Shown here piece by piece: positions 63,553-64,000 of a stretch of 64,000 nt of DNA (positions are counted from its first letter, which is position 1; each line of letters opens with the position of its first letter). The stretch is taken from positions 124,001 through 188,000 of the forward strand of contig NZ_JAGGNW010000012.1 in assembly GCF_018614875.1 (NCBI RefSeq), given 5' to 3'. A program made the position numbers and the translations under genes. A model generated the notes under the pieces. The model was not told the origin of the DNA, did not search any database, and saw only the letters and a program-made list of their open reading frames with translations. Origin of the DNA: Variovorax paradoxus. GTDB taxonomy: Bacteria; Pseudomonadota; Gammaproteobacteria; Burkholderiales; Burkholderiaceae_C.

Positions 63553-64000
63553 GCCTCGGCGCTCCGGCCTTTCATTGCGAAGATGCCTTGGGGGCGCTTC
63601 TGGATGAAGATGATGATGAAGACAAGCACCGCGATCTTCGCAAGCACCGCGCCCGCCCAGCCTTCGATGAACTTGTTGAGAATGCCCAGCCCCATGGCCG
63701 CATACACCGTGCCCGCGAGCTGGCCCACGCCGCCCATCACGACCACCATGAAGCTGTCGACGATGTAGCTCTGGCCCAGGTCGGGCCCGACGTTGCCGAT
63801 CTGGCTCAGCGCGCAGCCCGCGAGGCCCGCGATGCCGGAGCCGAGCGCGAAGGCGTAGGTGTCGATGCGGGCGGTGTTCACGCCCATGCAGGAGGCGATC
63901 GGGCGGTTCTGCGTCACGCCGCGCACGAACAGGCCCAGGCGCGTGCGTCCGATGAGCCAGCCCATCGCGAGCAGCACCAGCACGGCAAAAATGATGATGC
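63549..64000 (-). CDS. urtB: Urea ABC transporter permease UrtB (5' part outside the window)
   Basis: The last roughly 150 codons are present; the frame stays open to base 64000. Sequence LIGRTRLGLFVRGVTQNRPIASCMGVNTARIDTYAFALGSGIAGLAGCALSQIGNVGPDLGQSYIVDSFMVVVMGGVGQLAGTVYAAMGLGILNKF is diagnostic of UrtB, the LivH-type permease of the urea importer. urtA and the operon promoter should lie beyond the right edge. Translationally coupled to urtC. Confidence 0.94.
   Translation of the reverse strand, partial: IIIFAVLVLLAMGWLIGRTRLGLFVRGVTQNRPIASCMGVNTARIDTYAFALGSGIAGLAGCALSQIGNVGPDLGQSYIVDSFMVVVMGGVGQLAGTVYAAMGLGILNKFIEGWAGAVLAKIAVLVFIIIFIQKRPQGIFAMKGRSAEA

Overview
The window looks like a chromosomal segment of a Comamonadaceae betaproteobacterium, most probably Variovorax. 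The reasons are GC-rich DNA with strong third-position G/C bias, a Gcl-Hyi-GlxR glyoxylate operon, a hybrid MaeB, a tripartite tricarboxylate (Bug) binding protein, a urea ABC transporter, and sulfur and N-heterocycle catabolic genes typical of that genus. Genus assignment is inference from gene content; no rRNA or tRNA gene was seen.

Layout. 0-0.2 kb: 3' end of an MFS transporter. 0.4-6.9 kb (minus strand): minor pilin operon pilE-fimT-pilV-pilW-pilX-pilY1. 7-12.4 kb: dctA with a GntR regulator and a paired palindromic operator, an AI-2E-type exporter, a DUF2141 protein and an apparently exported carotenoid oxygenase. 12.5-17 kb: LysR regulator divergent from gcl-hyi-glxR. 17-18.4 kb: flavin-dependent halogenase-like gene. 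18.7-21 kb: maeB with a clear intrinsic terminator. 21.1-24.1 kb: TRAP transporter. 24.2-27.3 kb: ABC transporter (binding protein, ATPase, permease) ending in a CDA-fold deaminase. 27.3-31.6 kb: lipoprotein, LpxO-like hydroxylase, Lrp regulator and dadA. 31.6-35.4 kb: NdmA-like Rieske oxygenase divergent from a second binding protein, a second deaminase and an orphan ureD. 35.4-40.9 kb: LysR regulator divergent from thiol dioxygenase, four-domain rhodanese, Bug binding protein and C-S lyase. 41-56 kb: mixed housekeeping and envelope genes (TonB receptor, cstA-ybdD, NlpC/P60, extensin-like, serine hydrolase, two-component system, DedA-rhodanese fusion). 56-60 kb: aldo-keto reductase, PhoD and MFS exporter. 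60-64 kb: urtE, urtD, urtC and partial urtB of a urea transporter.

How the parts may work together. Several loci point to scavenging of nitrogen heterocycles and their end products. There are two paralogous binding-protein/deaminase cassettes, a Rieske N-demethylase-like oxygenase, ureD, urea uptake genes, and glyoxylate recycling to glycerate, where glyoxylate could come from purine-derived ureides. A separate operon is built for uptake and breakdown of an organosulfur compound.

The most unusual non-coding feature lies between the Rieske gene and the second binding protein. Identical 18-bp and 13-bp elements are mirrored in front of both divergent genes, and the two arms differ by 20 bp of spacer, about two helical turns. 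This suggests one regulator serving both promoters with conserved helical phase. No CRISPR array, insertion sequence, prophage or defence system was recognised.
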